From an uncultured Maricaulis sp. (lineage in GTDB: Bacteria > Pseudomonadota > Alphaproteobacteria > Caulobacterales > Maricaulaceae): DNA of 64,000 nucleotides. Made by a program: the position numbers and the translations under genes. Shown in pieces: positions 39,376 through 47,739 of the stretch (the stretch's first letter is position 1; every line of letters begins with the position of its first letter). The stretch covers positions 1 to 64,000 of the forward strand of contig NZ_CAMYLS010000019.1 of NCBI RefSeq assembly GCF_947259345.1, read 5' to 3'. Under the pieces are notes generated by a model that was not told the origin of the DNA, did no database searches, and worked only from the letters and a program-made list of their open reading frames with translations.

Positions 39376-39822
39376 ATGAGCTTCAAGGTCGACGCCCCGA
39401 AAATCAAACGCTGGCGCGAGGAACGTCAGTGGTCGCAGGAACACCTTGCAGACCTGGCCGGTATCGGCTTGCGCACGATCCAGCGCATCGAGAATGGCGA
39501 AGCCGGATCACGCGAAACGCTGATGGCCCTGGCGGCCGCCTTCAATGTCGACACCATGGCACTGTGCATCGATCCGGAAACCGAAGTGAGCGACCGGCTC
39601 CGGGCAAAAAACCGGCGTGCCCGGGCCGGCATCCTCCTGTCCTTCTGGATCCACCTGGCCAGCTATGTGCTCGGCATGGTGGTGTTCATCGGCATCGGTC
39701 TGGGCATCGGCAATGTCGGCGAAATGGCATGGCCCGCGATCTGGTGGACAGTCGGCATCGTCGCCCACGCCGCCACCGTCGTGATCATCCATGTGGTCAC
39801 GCATTATTCCGAGCAGTTCTAG
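39376..39822 (+). CDS. XRE-type HTH protein with 2TM domain
   Basis: A 148-residue protein: an N-terminal Cro/C1-type helix-turn-helix (about residues 8-62, WSQEHLADLAGIGLRTIQRI) joined to two hydrophobic helices (about 84-110 and 116-143) of the 2TM type with histidines in WIHLAS and IIHVVTH. This makes a membrane-tethered DNA-binding protein, a known but uncharacterised arrangement. AGGAGAAG precedes ATG 39376. It is convergent with the serine hydrolase gene, stop to stop in 4 bases. Target genes unknown. Confidence 0.85.
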   Translation: MSFKVDAPKIKRWREERQWSQEHLADLAGIGLRTIQRIENGEAGSRETLMALAAAFNVDTMALCIDPETEVSDRLRAKNRRARAGILLSFWIHLASYVLGMVVFIGIGLGIGNVGEMAWPAIWWTVGIVAHAATVVIIHVVTHYSEQF

Positions 39823-39826
39823 ACAG

Positions 39827-41266
39827 TCATTGCGGCGCGGCTGACAGCGTCAGCGCTCGTGCCCCCCATGACGCTGTCAGTCGTGGGCCGGTTTCCATCA
39901 TCTCCATATGGATGTCCGCTAGTCCGACCGGGGTCGCCAGCAGCCAGACCGAATGACCGGCCTGAGACGATAACGCAAAAAGCGGGTAGGGACGGCTCGC
40001 CGGGTTAAAACCGGCGAGCCAGACTTCCAGCCCGCCATCCAGCTCGAGCGTACCCAGGCACAGTCCGTCGCGCTCATTCAGGATCAGCCTGGCGGTCATC
40101 GCTTGACCATCAAAGTAACCCGCCAATGGCAGGTCCGTCTCCGGACAGCCTGCGCGGCTGTCGAGCGGGCGTGTTTCAAGGACGGGCGCAGCGAGCAGGG
40201 CGGCTGTCCGGTCGATCTGGGCGACCCAGCCCGAATTCGCCAGAAGCGCAACAGCAATGGACTCCTCGGGATAGACAAGGAGGGCGGAGCGCCCTCCGAC
40301 AATTACGCCTGTGTGGAAGGCGACTTCGCGGGACAGCGGGTCGGTCATGCGCCGCCAGCCCAGGCCCACTCTGTAGCCGCGATCACTGACGACTTGTCCG
40401 TCCACAAGCCGGGTCGTCGCCTGCAGCGTGTCCCAGGTCTCCGGTGGGGTCAGCGCCGGATCGAGATGGCCGAGCCCGAAGCGGGCGACATCACCTGCGC
40501 TCGCCCGCATCCCGGCACCGCCCCAGCTATAGCTGTAATCGCGAACCGGGGCCGGGCGCGCGACTCCATCCGTCAATGTGTGAAGCGTGGTCATGCTCTC
40601 AGGCCGGTGCGCCAAATCATCGGGACCGGTTTCCGGCAGGCCAAAGGGCTGCAGGATCTCGGTGGCGAGCAGGTCCGGATAGACCCGGCCCGTGGCGGCT
40701 TCGATCACCGCCGTCAACAAGGTGTAGCCGAAACTTGAATAGTGATAGCGCGTCCCCGGCTCGGCGAGCAGGGGGCGATCCGCGAAGATGGCCAGCGCCT
40801 CGATCGCAGTATCATAGTGCCGGGTGTAGAGATCCGGCCAGCGATCCGCCTCGGTATAGTGACCCACCCCGGAGATATGCGCGGCCAGCTGGCGGCCCGT
40901 GACGCGGCCCAGTCGGGGCGACAGGTCAGGCAGAAAGTCAGATGCCGGTGCGTCGAGATCGAAACGCCCCTCCTGGTGCAGGCGCGCGGCAAGGGAGGCG
41001 AGATAGAGTTTCGATACACTCGCCAGCCGGAACTGGGTGGCCGGTGTGACGGGGCGGGCTTGCGCGATGTCAGACAGGCCACTGGTCAGAGTGAGACCCT
41101 GGTCCGGCGCTATCGCGATGGCCAGGGACAGGCCGGGCACACCGCTGACCTCCCGAACGGCATCAAGGGCGGCCTGCGCGGTTTGTTCCGACCATGCGGT
41201 CTGTTCGGGGGCCAGACTGGCGGCTTGCAGGCTGGCAAGGGCGAGAGCGGCTGTCAGGGCGGTCAT
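39827..41266 (-). CDS. Exported serine hydrolase of the class C beta-lactamase family
   Basis: A 479-residue penicillin-binding-protein-like hydrolase with a short signal peptide (MTALTAALALASLQAAS). The SxxK motif is SVSK (Ser83, Lys86); the second motif is YSS (176-178) where YxN is usual, as in many esterase-like members; HTGVIVGG may serve as the third motif. A C-terminal beta-rich region (about 370-479) follows. Such proteins are esterases or D-amino peptidases more often than lactamases. Its ATG overlaps the stop of the upstream YD-like gene (4 bases), so the two are one operon. Confidence 0.85.
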   Translation of the reverse strand: MTALTAALALASLQAASLAPEQTAWSEQTAQAALDAVREVSGVPGLSLAIAIAPDQGLTLTSGLSDIAQARPVTPATQFRLASVSKLYLASLAARLHQEGRFDLDAPASDFLPDLSPRLGRVTGRQLAAHISGVGHYTEADRWPDLYTRHYDTAIEALAIFADRPLLAEPGTRYHYSSFGYTLLTAVIEAATGRVYPDLLATEILQPFGLPETGPDDLAHRPESMTTLHTLTDGVARPAPVRDYSYSWGGAGMRASAGDVARFGLGHLDPALTPPETWDTLQATTRLVDGQVVSDRGYRVGLGWRRMTDPLSREVAFHTGVIVGGRSALLVYPEESIAVALLANSGWVAQIDRTAALLAAPVLETRPLDSRAGCPETDLPLAGYFDGQAMTARLILNERDGLCLGTLELDGGLEVWLAGFNPASRPYPLFALSSQAGHSVWLLATPVGLADIHMEMMETGPRLTASWGARALTLSAAPQ

Positions 41267-42660
41267 GGCTGGCGTCCTTCCATGTCGACACCCTCGTCGG
41301 TCACCCGGTCCACCACGCCGCTCAGGCCGTGATAGCTGAAATGGCGCGCATGCCACCCGTCGCTTCGATGCGCGACAGGTGAGCCGGCGGCGTCGAAGAG
41401 GCGCGTTACGACCCGTCGACCTCGAGCATCATAGGCGTGCTCGATACGGTGCGCCCCGCTGTCGCTCCGATCAGTGGGCAGGCCGTCGGGGTCAAAGAAG
41501 CGCTCTTCAATCAACCGGCCGTAGGCATCATGGTCGCGGCGCCGCTCTGCAAAGCCACCACGCGGGTGCAGGGCCGGGCGCCCATCTGCGTGAAAGAGCG
41601 CAAGGCCCGTTTGGTGGAGCCCGTTCTCGGACCATTGATAGGTGTAATAGCTGTAGCCATTTCGGGGATTGTCGAGCGGTGTGGCACCATCGAGGGCAAA
41701 GTTGCTGCGCCGGATCACATTGCCGAAGCGGTCATGCTCACTCCGTGTCACGCCCCAGCCATAGTCGGAGACCATGGGCCGACCAGCGGCGTCCTGGTGA
41801 TGCTGGGAGATTTGTAGGCCGTTTGCATCATAACCGATCTGCCCGCGGGCGACGCCGGGTCCATTGCCGACAGCGCGAGCGCCGGTCTCATCAAGCACGT
41901 TCCAGGCGCGCATATCGCCATTGGCAGCAAATTCAAGGCGGTCCTGAGCGGCATTGAGTTCATTCAGGGTCAGGCGATCGCCATCGCCGTAATTCTCCAT
42001 CAAGGCGAGATAACCGCCCGGTCCGTAATGAAGCCGGATGTCGTGGAAGGGGAAGCCGCGCCGGAGAGGCGCCGGTTGACCATCCAGACCTTCGCGGTGT
42101 TCGTGCACTGTGCCGTCTGGCGCTATCGTCCATTCATAGAGGCCGACACCCCAATGGGTCTCGGTCGGCGCGTCGTCGATCGCGCGAAAGCGCAGACTCT
42201 GGCGGTAGCCGCGGCTGTCGAGGCTGAAAACGGCTTCAAAGACACTGCCATTGACGGCGATGCGGTTGCCGTGGCGATCAAAATAATGGCGGGTTTCCCG
42301 TCCGTCTGCGTAGTCGATATCGATCCTGGGCGCCTCGAAATAGTAGTTCGCCGTTGTGTTGAGATCACGGATCCGCTCACCGAGCCGGAAGCTGACCCGG
42401 ACCGGGCGGCCTTCGGCATCGTATTCAAATCGGTAATGATTGCGCTCGCGGGCGGCTTCGGCTGTCATCGGGTGGAGGCCGACGAGATCAGCAAAGGGTG
42501 TTTCCCGAAAGGGCAGGGTGCTGAACCATGCGAGATGGACTGCATCCGGGTGCCGGTCGCTTACGCTTTGACCACGGGCCGGAACGGTCGCGACGAGGCA
42601 GAGCAAGAGCAGGATGAAGGTCGCTTCAGCGACCCGGCATCCCCATTTGGTAGAAGACAT
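41263..42660 (-). CDS. Exported YD/RHS-repeat-like protein
   Basis: A 465-residue protein with a signal peptide (about 1-30, ending VPARGQS) and many short repeats with the YD/RHS-type pattern of Tyr/Asp, Gly and Arg: YDAEGRPVRVSF, FDRHGNRIA, YDANGLQIS, HDRFGNVIR, YDARGRRVV. There is no toxin-like C-terminal domain and it is much shorter than RHS toxins, so it is probably a carbohydrate-binding or structural surface protein. First gene of a two-gene unit with the serine hydrolase, divergent from the CadC-like regulator gene (78-base gap). Confidence 0.7.
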   Translation of the reverse strand: MSSTKWGCRVAEATFILLLLCLVATVPARGQSVSDRHPDAVHLAWFSTLPFRETPFADLVGLHPMTAEAARERNHYRFEYDAEGRPVRVSFRLGERIRDLNTTANYYFEAPRIDIDYADGRETRHYFDRHGNRIAVNGSVFEAVFSLDSRGYRQSLRFRAIDDAPTETHWGVGLYEWTIAPDGTVHEHREGLDGQPAPLRRGFPFHDIRLHYGPGGYLALMENYGDGDRLTLNELNAAQDRLEFAANGDMRAWNVLDETGARAVGNGPGVARGQIGYDANGLQISQHHQDAAGRPMVSDYGWGVTRSEHDRFGNVIRRSNFALDGATPLDNPRNGYSYYTYQWSENGLHQTGLALFHADGRPALHPRGGFAERRRDHDAYGRLIEERFFDPDGLPTDRSDSGAHRIEHAYDARGRRVVTRLFDAAGSPVAHRSDGWHARHFSYHGLSGVVDRVTDEGVDMEGRQP

Positions 42661-42738
42661 GTCAAAACTCCGGGATGGCTAGGTCGGCTCAGGCTAGGCT
42701 TGGCATGTCGCGATGCACGTGAAGTGGAGTGAAGATCG

Positions 42739-43929
42739 GTGAAGACAGGGCGAGAGGCTGTCCAGGAACTGCGGATTGACCGCGCGCGACGACAGGTCAG
42801 CCTGTCAGGTCAGGCACTCGAATTGTCGGATCTCAGCTATCGATTCCTCGTGACCCTGGCCGCGGCTGCGCCGGATAGTGTGGCTGTCGACAGACTGCAT
42901 GCTGAGGTTTGGGGCGAGGTTCAGATTGGACCGGATACCATCAAACAGCGCGCGCGCCTGCTTCGTGAGAGTCTGCGACAGGCCGGCCTTGCCGGCGATC
43001 CTGTGCCCTCTGACCGGCATCGCGGGTACCGACTTGATGTGCCGGTCCTGTTTGCGTCAGCGGATGAACAGTCGCGGCCGGATTACCGGCGACTGGGTCT
43101 GGTTCTGGGCGCAACGGTGATGGTGTTCGTTGTGGCGCTCCTGATGCTTTGGCCGCGCTCGGCGCCTGCAGCGCTGATCGTCAGCTATGCGGCAGGCGAG
43201 CCGGCGACCGAGGTGCTGGCGGAGAGTGTGGCCGCCCAATTCGCCGCGCTCCAGGGGATTGATGTTGTCGAAGCGGCGCCGTCTGCCGGGCGCGTGCGCC
43301 TGGATCTGACCCTTGAAGGGCACGGTGAGACGCGCCGGATACGTCTGCGCCTGACCGACCGCCGCGACGGTCGCCTGATCGCTTCCGAGCTCTATGATTT
43401 CCCGTCCACTGCAGATCTGGATGTCAGTGACCGTATTGCAGCGCATTTCGTCGTGCGCATGCAAGACCGTCTGGCCGCCGCCTATCCTGACCAGATTCTC
43501 GCCGGAATGGCGCTGTCCGAAGACGCGCGAGAACTGTATCTTGAGGCGCTCAGTGCCATGGCCTTCGGGCACGAAGCGGGCCTCCTGGTCGCCTGGGAGA
43601 AACTGGACTTGGCGATCGCGGCGGAACCGGACTTCGCGGCGGCGCATGCGCGCCTGGCGCTGGTGCTGGCCCGGTTGAGCCGGATGGGCGAGGGGGATGG
43701 CGCCCTCGCGGATCAGGCTCGGCGTCATGCCGAAACAGCCTTTCGCCTTGCGCCGTTGGATGCGGGGTCTGAGCGCGCCATGGGTATGGCGCTCTGGGTC
43801 GGTGGGGAGCTGGACCAGGCGCGTGAACACCTTCTGAGGGCTGAGCAGTCACTTGCATTTCTGGCCCGCGACCTGGCCGCGCTGGAGAGGGAGCGCGAGG
43901 TTGCATCGCAAGGCGCAGACCGACCCTGA
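42739..43929 (+). CDS. CadC-like transmembrane winged-helix regulator
   Basis: A 396-residue one-component regulator: OmpR-type winged helix at residues about 8-100 (DRLHAEVWGEVQIGPDTIKQ, RHRGYRLD), one transmembrane helix at about 119-138 and a periplasmic part (140-396) with an antiparallel region and TPR-like repeats (AEPDFAAAHARLALVLARL, EHLLRAEQSLAFLAR). Starts at GTG 42739. Divergent from the exported YD-like/serine-hydrolase unit and directly upstream of the exported and vWA genes, so either set may be its target. The signal sensed is unknown. Confidence 0.85.
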   Translation: MKTGREAVQELRIDRARRQVSLSGQALELSDLSYRFLVTLAAAAPDSVAVDRLHAEVWGEVQIGPDTIKQRARLLRESLRQAGLAGDPVPSDRHRGYRLDVPVLFASADEQSRPDYRRLGLVLGATVMVFVVALLMLWPRSAPAALIVSYAAGEPATEVLAESVAAQFAALQGIDVVEAAPSAGRVRLDLTLEGHGETRRIRLRLTDRRDGRLIASELYDFPSTADLDVSDRIAAHFVVRMQDRLAAAYPDQILAGMALSEDARELYLEALSAMAFGHEAGLLVAWEKLDLAIAAEPDFAAAHARLALVLARLSRMGEGDGALADQARRHAETAFRLAPLDAGSERAMGMALWVGGELDQAREHLLRAEQSLAFLARDLAALEREREVASQGADRP

Positions 43930-43993
43930 TCGTCGGATTGATTGCCGGAACCGGTCCCGCGCGTTAACCTTTGAGCCGAAATGGGGAGGTTGC

Positions 43994-44749
43994 ATGCCGG
44001 GTTCCAGACCATGCTATGCCTTGTGGTTCGCGGTCGCACTGGTCATTCAGGGCGCCGTCCCGGCCGTATCTGCCCAGCCGCCCGAGGAAGCGACCGAGCC
44101 GGATGCGCGCTCAGACGAGGCCGCCAATCCTGCCATCGACGAGCCCGAAGGCGCTTCGCTGACCGACGCCGAGTTGGCCCTGCTGGCCGCGATCCGGGCT
44201 GCCGGCCCGATCGAGCCCGCCACGGAACGTCCCTGTCCCTTCGGAACCTATGGACCACCGCTGAACGTCCGCGACCCGGATGTCGGTGAGTCCGGCATAG
44301 AGATCTTCGACCCCTGCGGATTGCGCTTCACGGACCTGTCGGGGCGATGGGAAATGTCGGGCAGCTTCCAGCTGATTGCTTATCATGAACAGCGCGGCGG
44401 CGCGCTCGAGATGCGCTTTACCCATGTCGACCCGGAGAATGATTACTACGCGGTCTGGGGCTATATGTTCGGTGATGAGTGGCTGATCGGACAGGTCTCG
44501 CCAGATCGCGTCGACCTGCTTGCGATCATTCGGTATCCAGAACGCATGAGAGACACTTGCCCGGACCAATGGGAGGCGCCGTTTCCGGTGCACTCGGTTC
44601 ATTTTGGCTTCAGCGAAAGCGGGCAGGTCCGGATCGACGGAGCCCGCATCCGCAACAATCTCTCCACCCGTTGCGAGACGAGCTACATCAACACCGTGAC
44701 GGACAGCTATGTCCGCGAAACTGCGGGCGTTCGATCATGGATGGATTGA
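43994..44749 (+). CDS. Exported protein, function unknown
   Basis: A 251-residue protein with a signal peptide (CYALWFAVALVIQGAVPAVSA), a Pro/Glu/Asp-rich low-complexity stretch (about 35-75) and a folded part with four cysteines (RPCPFG, DPCGLR, DTCPDQ, TRCETS), consistent with two periplasmic disulfides. I do not recognise it. GGGGAGG precedes ATG 43994. It overlaps the vWA-protein gene by 13 bases, so the products are made together and may interact. Confidence 0.7.
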   Translation: MPGSRPCYALWFAVALVIQGAVPAVSAQPPEEATEPDARSDEAANPAIDEPEGASLTDAELALLAAIRAAGPIEPATERPCPFGTYGPPLNVRDPDVGESGIEIFDPCGLRFTDLSGRWEMSGSFQLIAYHEQRGGALEMRFTHVDPENDYYAVWGYMFGDEWLIGQVSPDRVDLLAIIRYPERMRDTCPDQWEAPFPVHSVHFGFSESGQVRIDGARIRNNLSTRCETSYINTVTDSYVRETAGVRSWMD

Positions 44750-47724
44750 CCCGACACGTCACATCCTTGCGCGCCGGTATCGCGGCCTTGGTACTGCTCG
44801 CCGTGCTCCTCTGGATTTTGATGGGCAATGATGGCGCGCGCGACCGGCAGCTCGACTTGCTGGGACTCCTGCAGGCCGCCGAAGCGGATTATGCCGCGCC
44901 GGGGTTGAGCGTGGCCGAGGCGGCTCCTGTCCTGGCCACGCCGGAGGCCAGTCTGGCTTTTGTGCGCGACCGGGTCTGGCTGCAACAGTATGAGGGCCGC
45001 GGACTTTCACCGGATGATGTAATGATTCTGCGCGGCGCGAACGCGGCCGATCAGGCCGTGTTGTTGGCAGCTCTGCTGGAATCGCAGGGATTGCCTGTGC
45101 GTATGCGCGGCGCTGGTTGGCCCGATGCAGACCCGGTCATTGGCACGGTCGAGACAGATCGACGCGACAGTCTGACCGCGCTCTATGAAGCGCTTGGTGT
45201 TGATGAGGCGGCCGCCCGCCAGGCTGTGCTCGCTCAGGCCAGTGCGGTCCCGGCGGAATTGCGCGCGGCGTTTGAGCGGTCGGAAGAGCGCCTCGCCGGC
45301 CATCTCCGCCTTGATCCGTCCGACACATGGCAGGGGCCAGGCCAGGCCTGGGTCTGGGTGGAGTTTTTGCAAGACGGCGCCTGGCAGGTTGCCGATCCTG
45401 TTTTTCCGGGTCTCGACCGTCCGGATGACGCCTCGGCCTGGCGGGATCCTGGATTGACCGCGACAGAGATTGCCGTGGACCTCGTGACACCCGGTGGCGG
45501 GCGTGAGCGTGTGCTTGACTGGCGCGGAAGCATGTCGGAGGAGCCGGTTCTGCGTTTTCTGCCGGCCGCTCAGCTGCAGGCCTTCCTGACCAGCGCGCCG
45601 GGTGAGCTGGACGTCCCGGCCTGGCGGCCGGTGATCGCTGGCGCGGGCGATCCGGTTGCCGGGCGCGCTTTCAGCTCTGGCGGGAATATCCTGCCGCTGG
45701 CCGCCGATGGGCCAACGAGTCTCGCGTCGGGCTTGCCGCCGGCGCCCGCGGTCACGCAGGTTACGCTGGCGGGGATCGATACCGCGGACTGGCCGGAGGT
45801 CGGTCTGACCCTTCAGACCGATACGCCGGCGGGTGCGCGGTGGTATGCTCCTCATCTTGGCCTTGAAGTTGAGGGCCAAGCCCTCACTCCCCGCATCACG
45901 GCGCAGCCACAAAGCTCGCCGCGCATCGTCTTCATCACCGATGTTTCTCCGTCCATGATCGACGAGGGAAATCTTTTCTCAGCCGGTCTGCTCGGGCGAG
46001 GCCTGGTGGAGGCCATGGGGCGCATGGATCGGTTTGTCGCAATTTCCGCAGCCGGAGAGCCGCAGCTCGCAGCCGGTGATCAACTCTATTTCCAGCGTCG
46101 GGATGCGGTACTGGCCTATAATTCCGGCCTGATTGTTCGCGAAGGCGACAATCTCGCCGCGGCGCTGGAAATGGCTGCCGAAGTGGCGCGTGGGGATTCT
46201 GTTTTCCTCGTCATGACCGATGGCGAGCTGGGCGCCGACTTCGCCGCCGTTCAGTCTGCCATTGCGACCCTTCCGGGCCGCGTCTTCGGCGTAGTGCCGG
46301 AGACGCAGACCGCACGTTTCCAGGGCGTGTTTGATCGGGTCTGGGCCTTGCCCGAGGACAGCCATCCCGATGCGACCATTGCTTCGATCCGCCGGGCCCT
46401 CGGGACCCAGCTGGAGATCCGCTACACCGCTCCCTTCGCCACCGCCGGGGACACGCAAAGCATGACGCTCGCCCTCGGTGAAGGTGATCTGGCGGTCAGC
46501 GGCGAGTACGCGGTTCCGGAAACCGGCGCGGCGTCAGCGGCGCGGTTGGAATTGCAGGTCAGACGGGGCGCGCAGTCCCTCGGCGGGCGGCGCACCCTGA
46601 TTGAACTGGGGCGCGATGGAAGCCAGGACGAGCTACTGGGCAGTCGCGCGATCTTCCTCGCGGGAGGCCAGTTCGCGCCCGAAGCGCTCTATCGCCGCTA
46701 TTTCGCGGAGTGGCGGCTCGAGCTCGAAACCCGCCTTGCGCGCGAGTCAGGCACGGCGGAGACCCTGCCGAGCCCGGTCGGGCCAAGCCTCGACGGTCTG
46801 GCCACCAGCAATGGTCTGATCGGGCAGGTGGATTATCTGTTGGGTGAGCGCGCCGTGCGGCGTGAGCCGCTCGTCACGCTGCGCGCTGCGGTCGTGGATA
46901 TCATTGACGCGGAGACGGCAGATCTCGTGCGCAGGCTCGATGTTCTACACGACGGGCATGCGCGTCATGCGGATGGCCGGATCTCGCCGCGTCTCGGTCT
47001 GGCCCTGGCCGTTGCGGAGGCGGAGGTGTTGGACGGCGACGGCGTTAATGCATTGATGGAAAGTGCGGCAGATCTGGTGATGATTGACCCGGATACAGCC
47101 CTGCCGGCCGAATGGCCGGCCAATATTGCGCGCGTCCTGTCAGAGCGCGGGGGCAGCCTGCTGGCGACACCGGACGGACAGGCCGGCTGGTTGATCGATC
47201 GAAATGGCGCGCTTGAGGCCCGCTTTTTCGCGCCTGAAGTGAAGGGCGCGCGAGCGCGGCAGGCAATCGATGAATTCGCGCGTATCCGGCGCATGCTGAC
47301 GGTGCTGGGGATAACAGCCAGTGGTGTCGGGTCTCCGCTGGGCGTGAGTGGGGCCCAGTTGGGTGGTATTGTGGGGATTCTCGACACCAATCTGCGGCTT
47401 TGGTGCTACTCGACGGTCATGCTTGGCTTTGTCACGGACGCGATGGAGACCGGTGAGCTGGACGCGAATGCCGAGGCCGCGGCGGCGGAAGGGTGTCAGA
47501 TCGATCCGAGCGATATTTATGCCGAGTATTTTGCCGCCTTCGGCAAGGGCTATGTCACGGGTGCGATGGGGGATCGCGCGACAGATGCGGTCAAGGGAAT
47601 TGCCGGCGGTACGCTGCCGGCGTTTACCGAAACCCTCGTCAATACGGAGGCTGGGGTCCTGATTGAACTCAGCGGAATTGGCGATCCGATCAGCGACGCG
47701 CTCAAGCACGTCATTTACGACTGA
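44737..47724 (+). CDS. Large membrane-anchored protein with degenerate transglutaminase-like and vWA domains
   Basis: A 995-residue protein with one N-terminal transmembrane helix (about 12-29). Residues about 60-250 look transglutaminase-like: ANAADQAVLLAALLESQGLP sits where the G-x-C/D-x-A-x-LL-xx-LL motif usually is, and AWVWVEF...WQVADPVFPG resembles the His and Asp strands, but the Cys and His are missing, so it is probably inactive. A vWA domain (about 395-565) has the MIDAS motif DVSPS (Asp402, Ser404, Ser406) and FLVMTDGE. The C-terminal 400 residues are unassigned. Located in the periplasm or at the surface. Co-transcribed with the preceding exported-protein gene. A role in envelope assembly or adhesion is a guess. 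Confidence 0.75.
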   Translation: MDGLTRHVTSLRAGIAALVLLAVLLWILMGNDGARDRQLDLLGLLQAAEADYAAPGLSVAEAAPVLATPEASLAFVRDRVWLQQYEGRGLSPDDVMILRGANAADQAVLLAALLESQGLPVRMRGAGWPDADPVIGTVETDRRDSLTALYEALGVDEAAARQAVLAQASAVPAELRAAFERSEERLAGHLRLDPSDTWQGPGQAWVWVEFLQDGAWQVADPVFPGLDRPDDASAWRDPGLTATEIAVDLVTPGGGRERVLDWRGSMSEEPVLRFLPAAQLQAFLTSAPGELDVPAWRPVIAGAGDPVAGRAFSSGGNILPLAADGPTSLASGLPPAPAVTQVTLAGIDTADWPEVGLTLQTDTPAGARWYAPHLGLEVEGQALTPRITAQPQSSPRIVFITDVSPSMIDEGNLFSAGLLGRGLVEAMGRMDRFVAISAAGEPQLAAGDQLYFQRRDAVLAYNSGLIVREGDNLAAALEMAAEVARGDSVFLVMTDGELGADFAAVQSAIATLPGRVFGVVPETQTARFQGVFDRVWALPEDSHPDATIASIRRALGTQLEIRYTAPFATAGDTQSMTLALGEGDLAVSGEYAVPETGAASAARLELQVRRGAQSLGGRRTLIELGRDGSQDELLGSRAIFLAGGQFAPEALYRRYFAEWRLELETRLARESGTAETLPSPVGPSLDGLATSNGLIGQVDYLLGERAVRREPLVTLRAAVVDIIDAETADLVRRLDVLHDGHARHADGRISPRLGLALAVAEAEVLDGDGVNALMESAADLVMIDPDTALPAEWPANIARVLSERGGSLLATPDGQAGWLIDRNGALEARFFAPEVKGARARQAIDEFARIRRMLTVLGITASGVGSPLGVSGAQLGGIVGILDTNLRLWCYSTVMLGFVTDAMETGELDANAEAAAAEGCQIDPSDIYAEYFAAFGKGYVTGAMGDRATDAVKGIAGGTLPAFTETLVNTEAGVLIELSGIGDPISDALKHVIYD

Positions 47725-47739
47725 CTGGCGGGATGAAAC

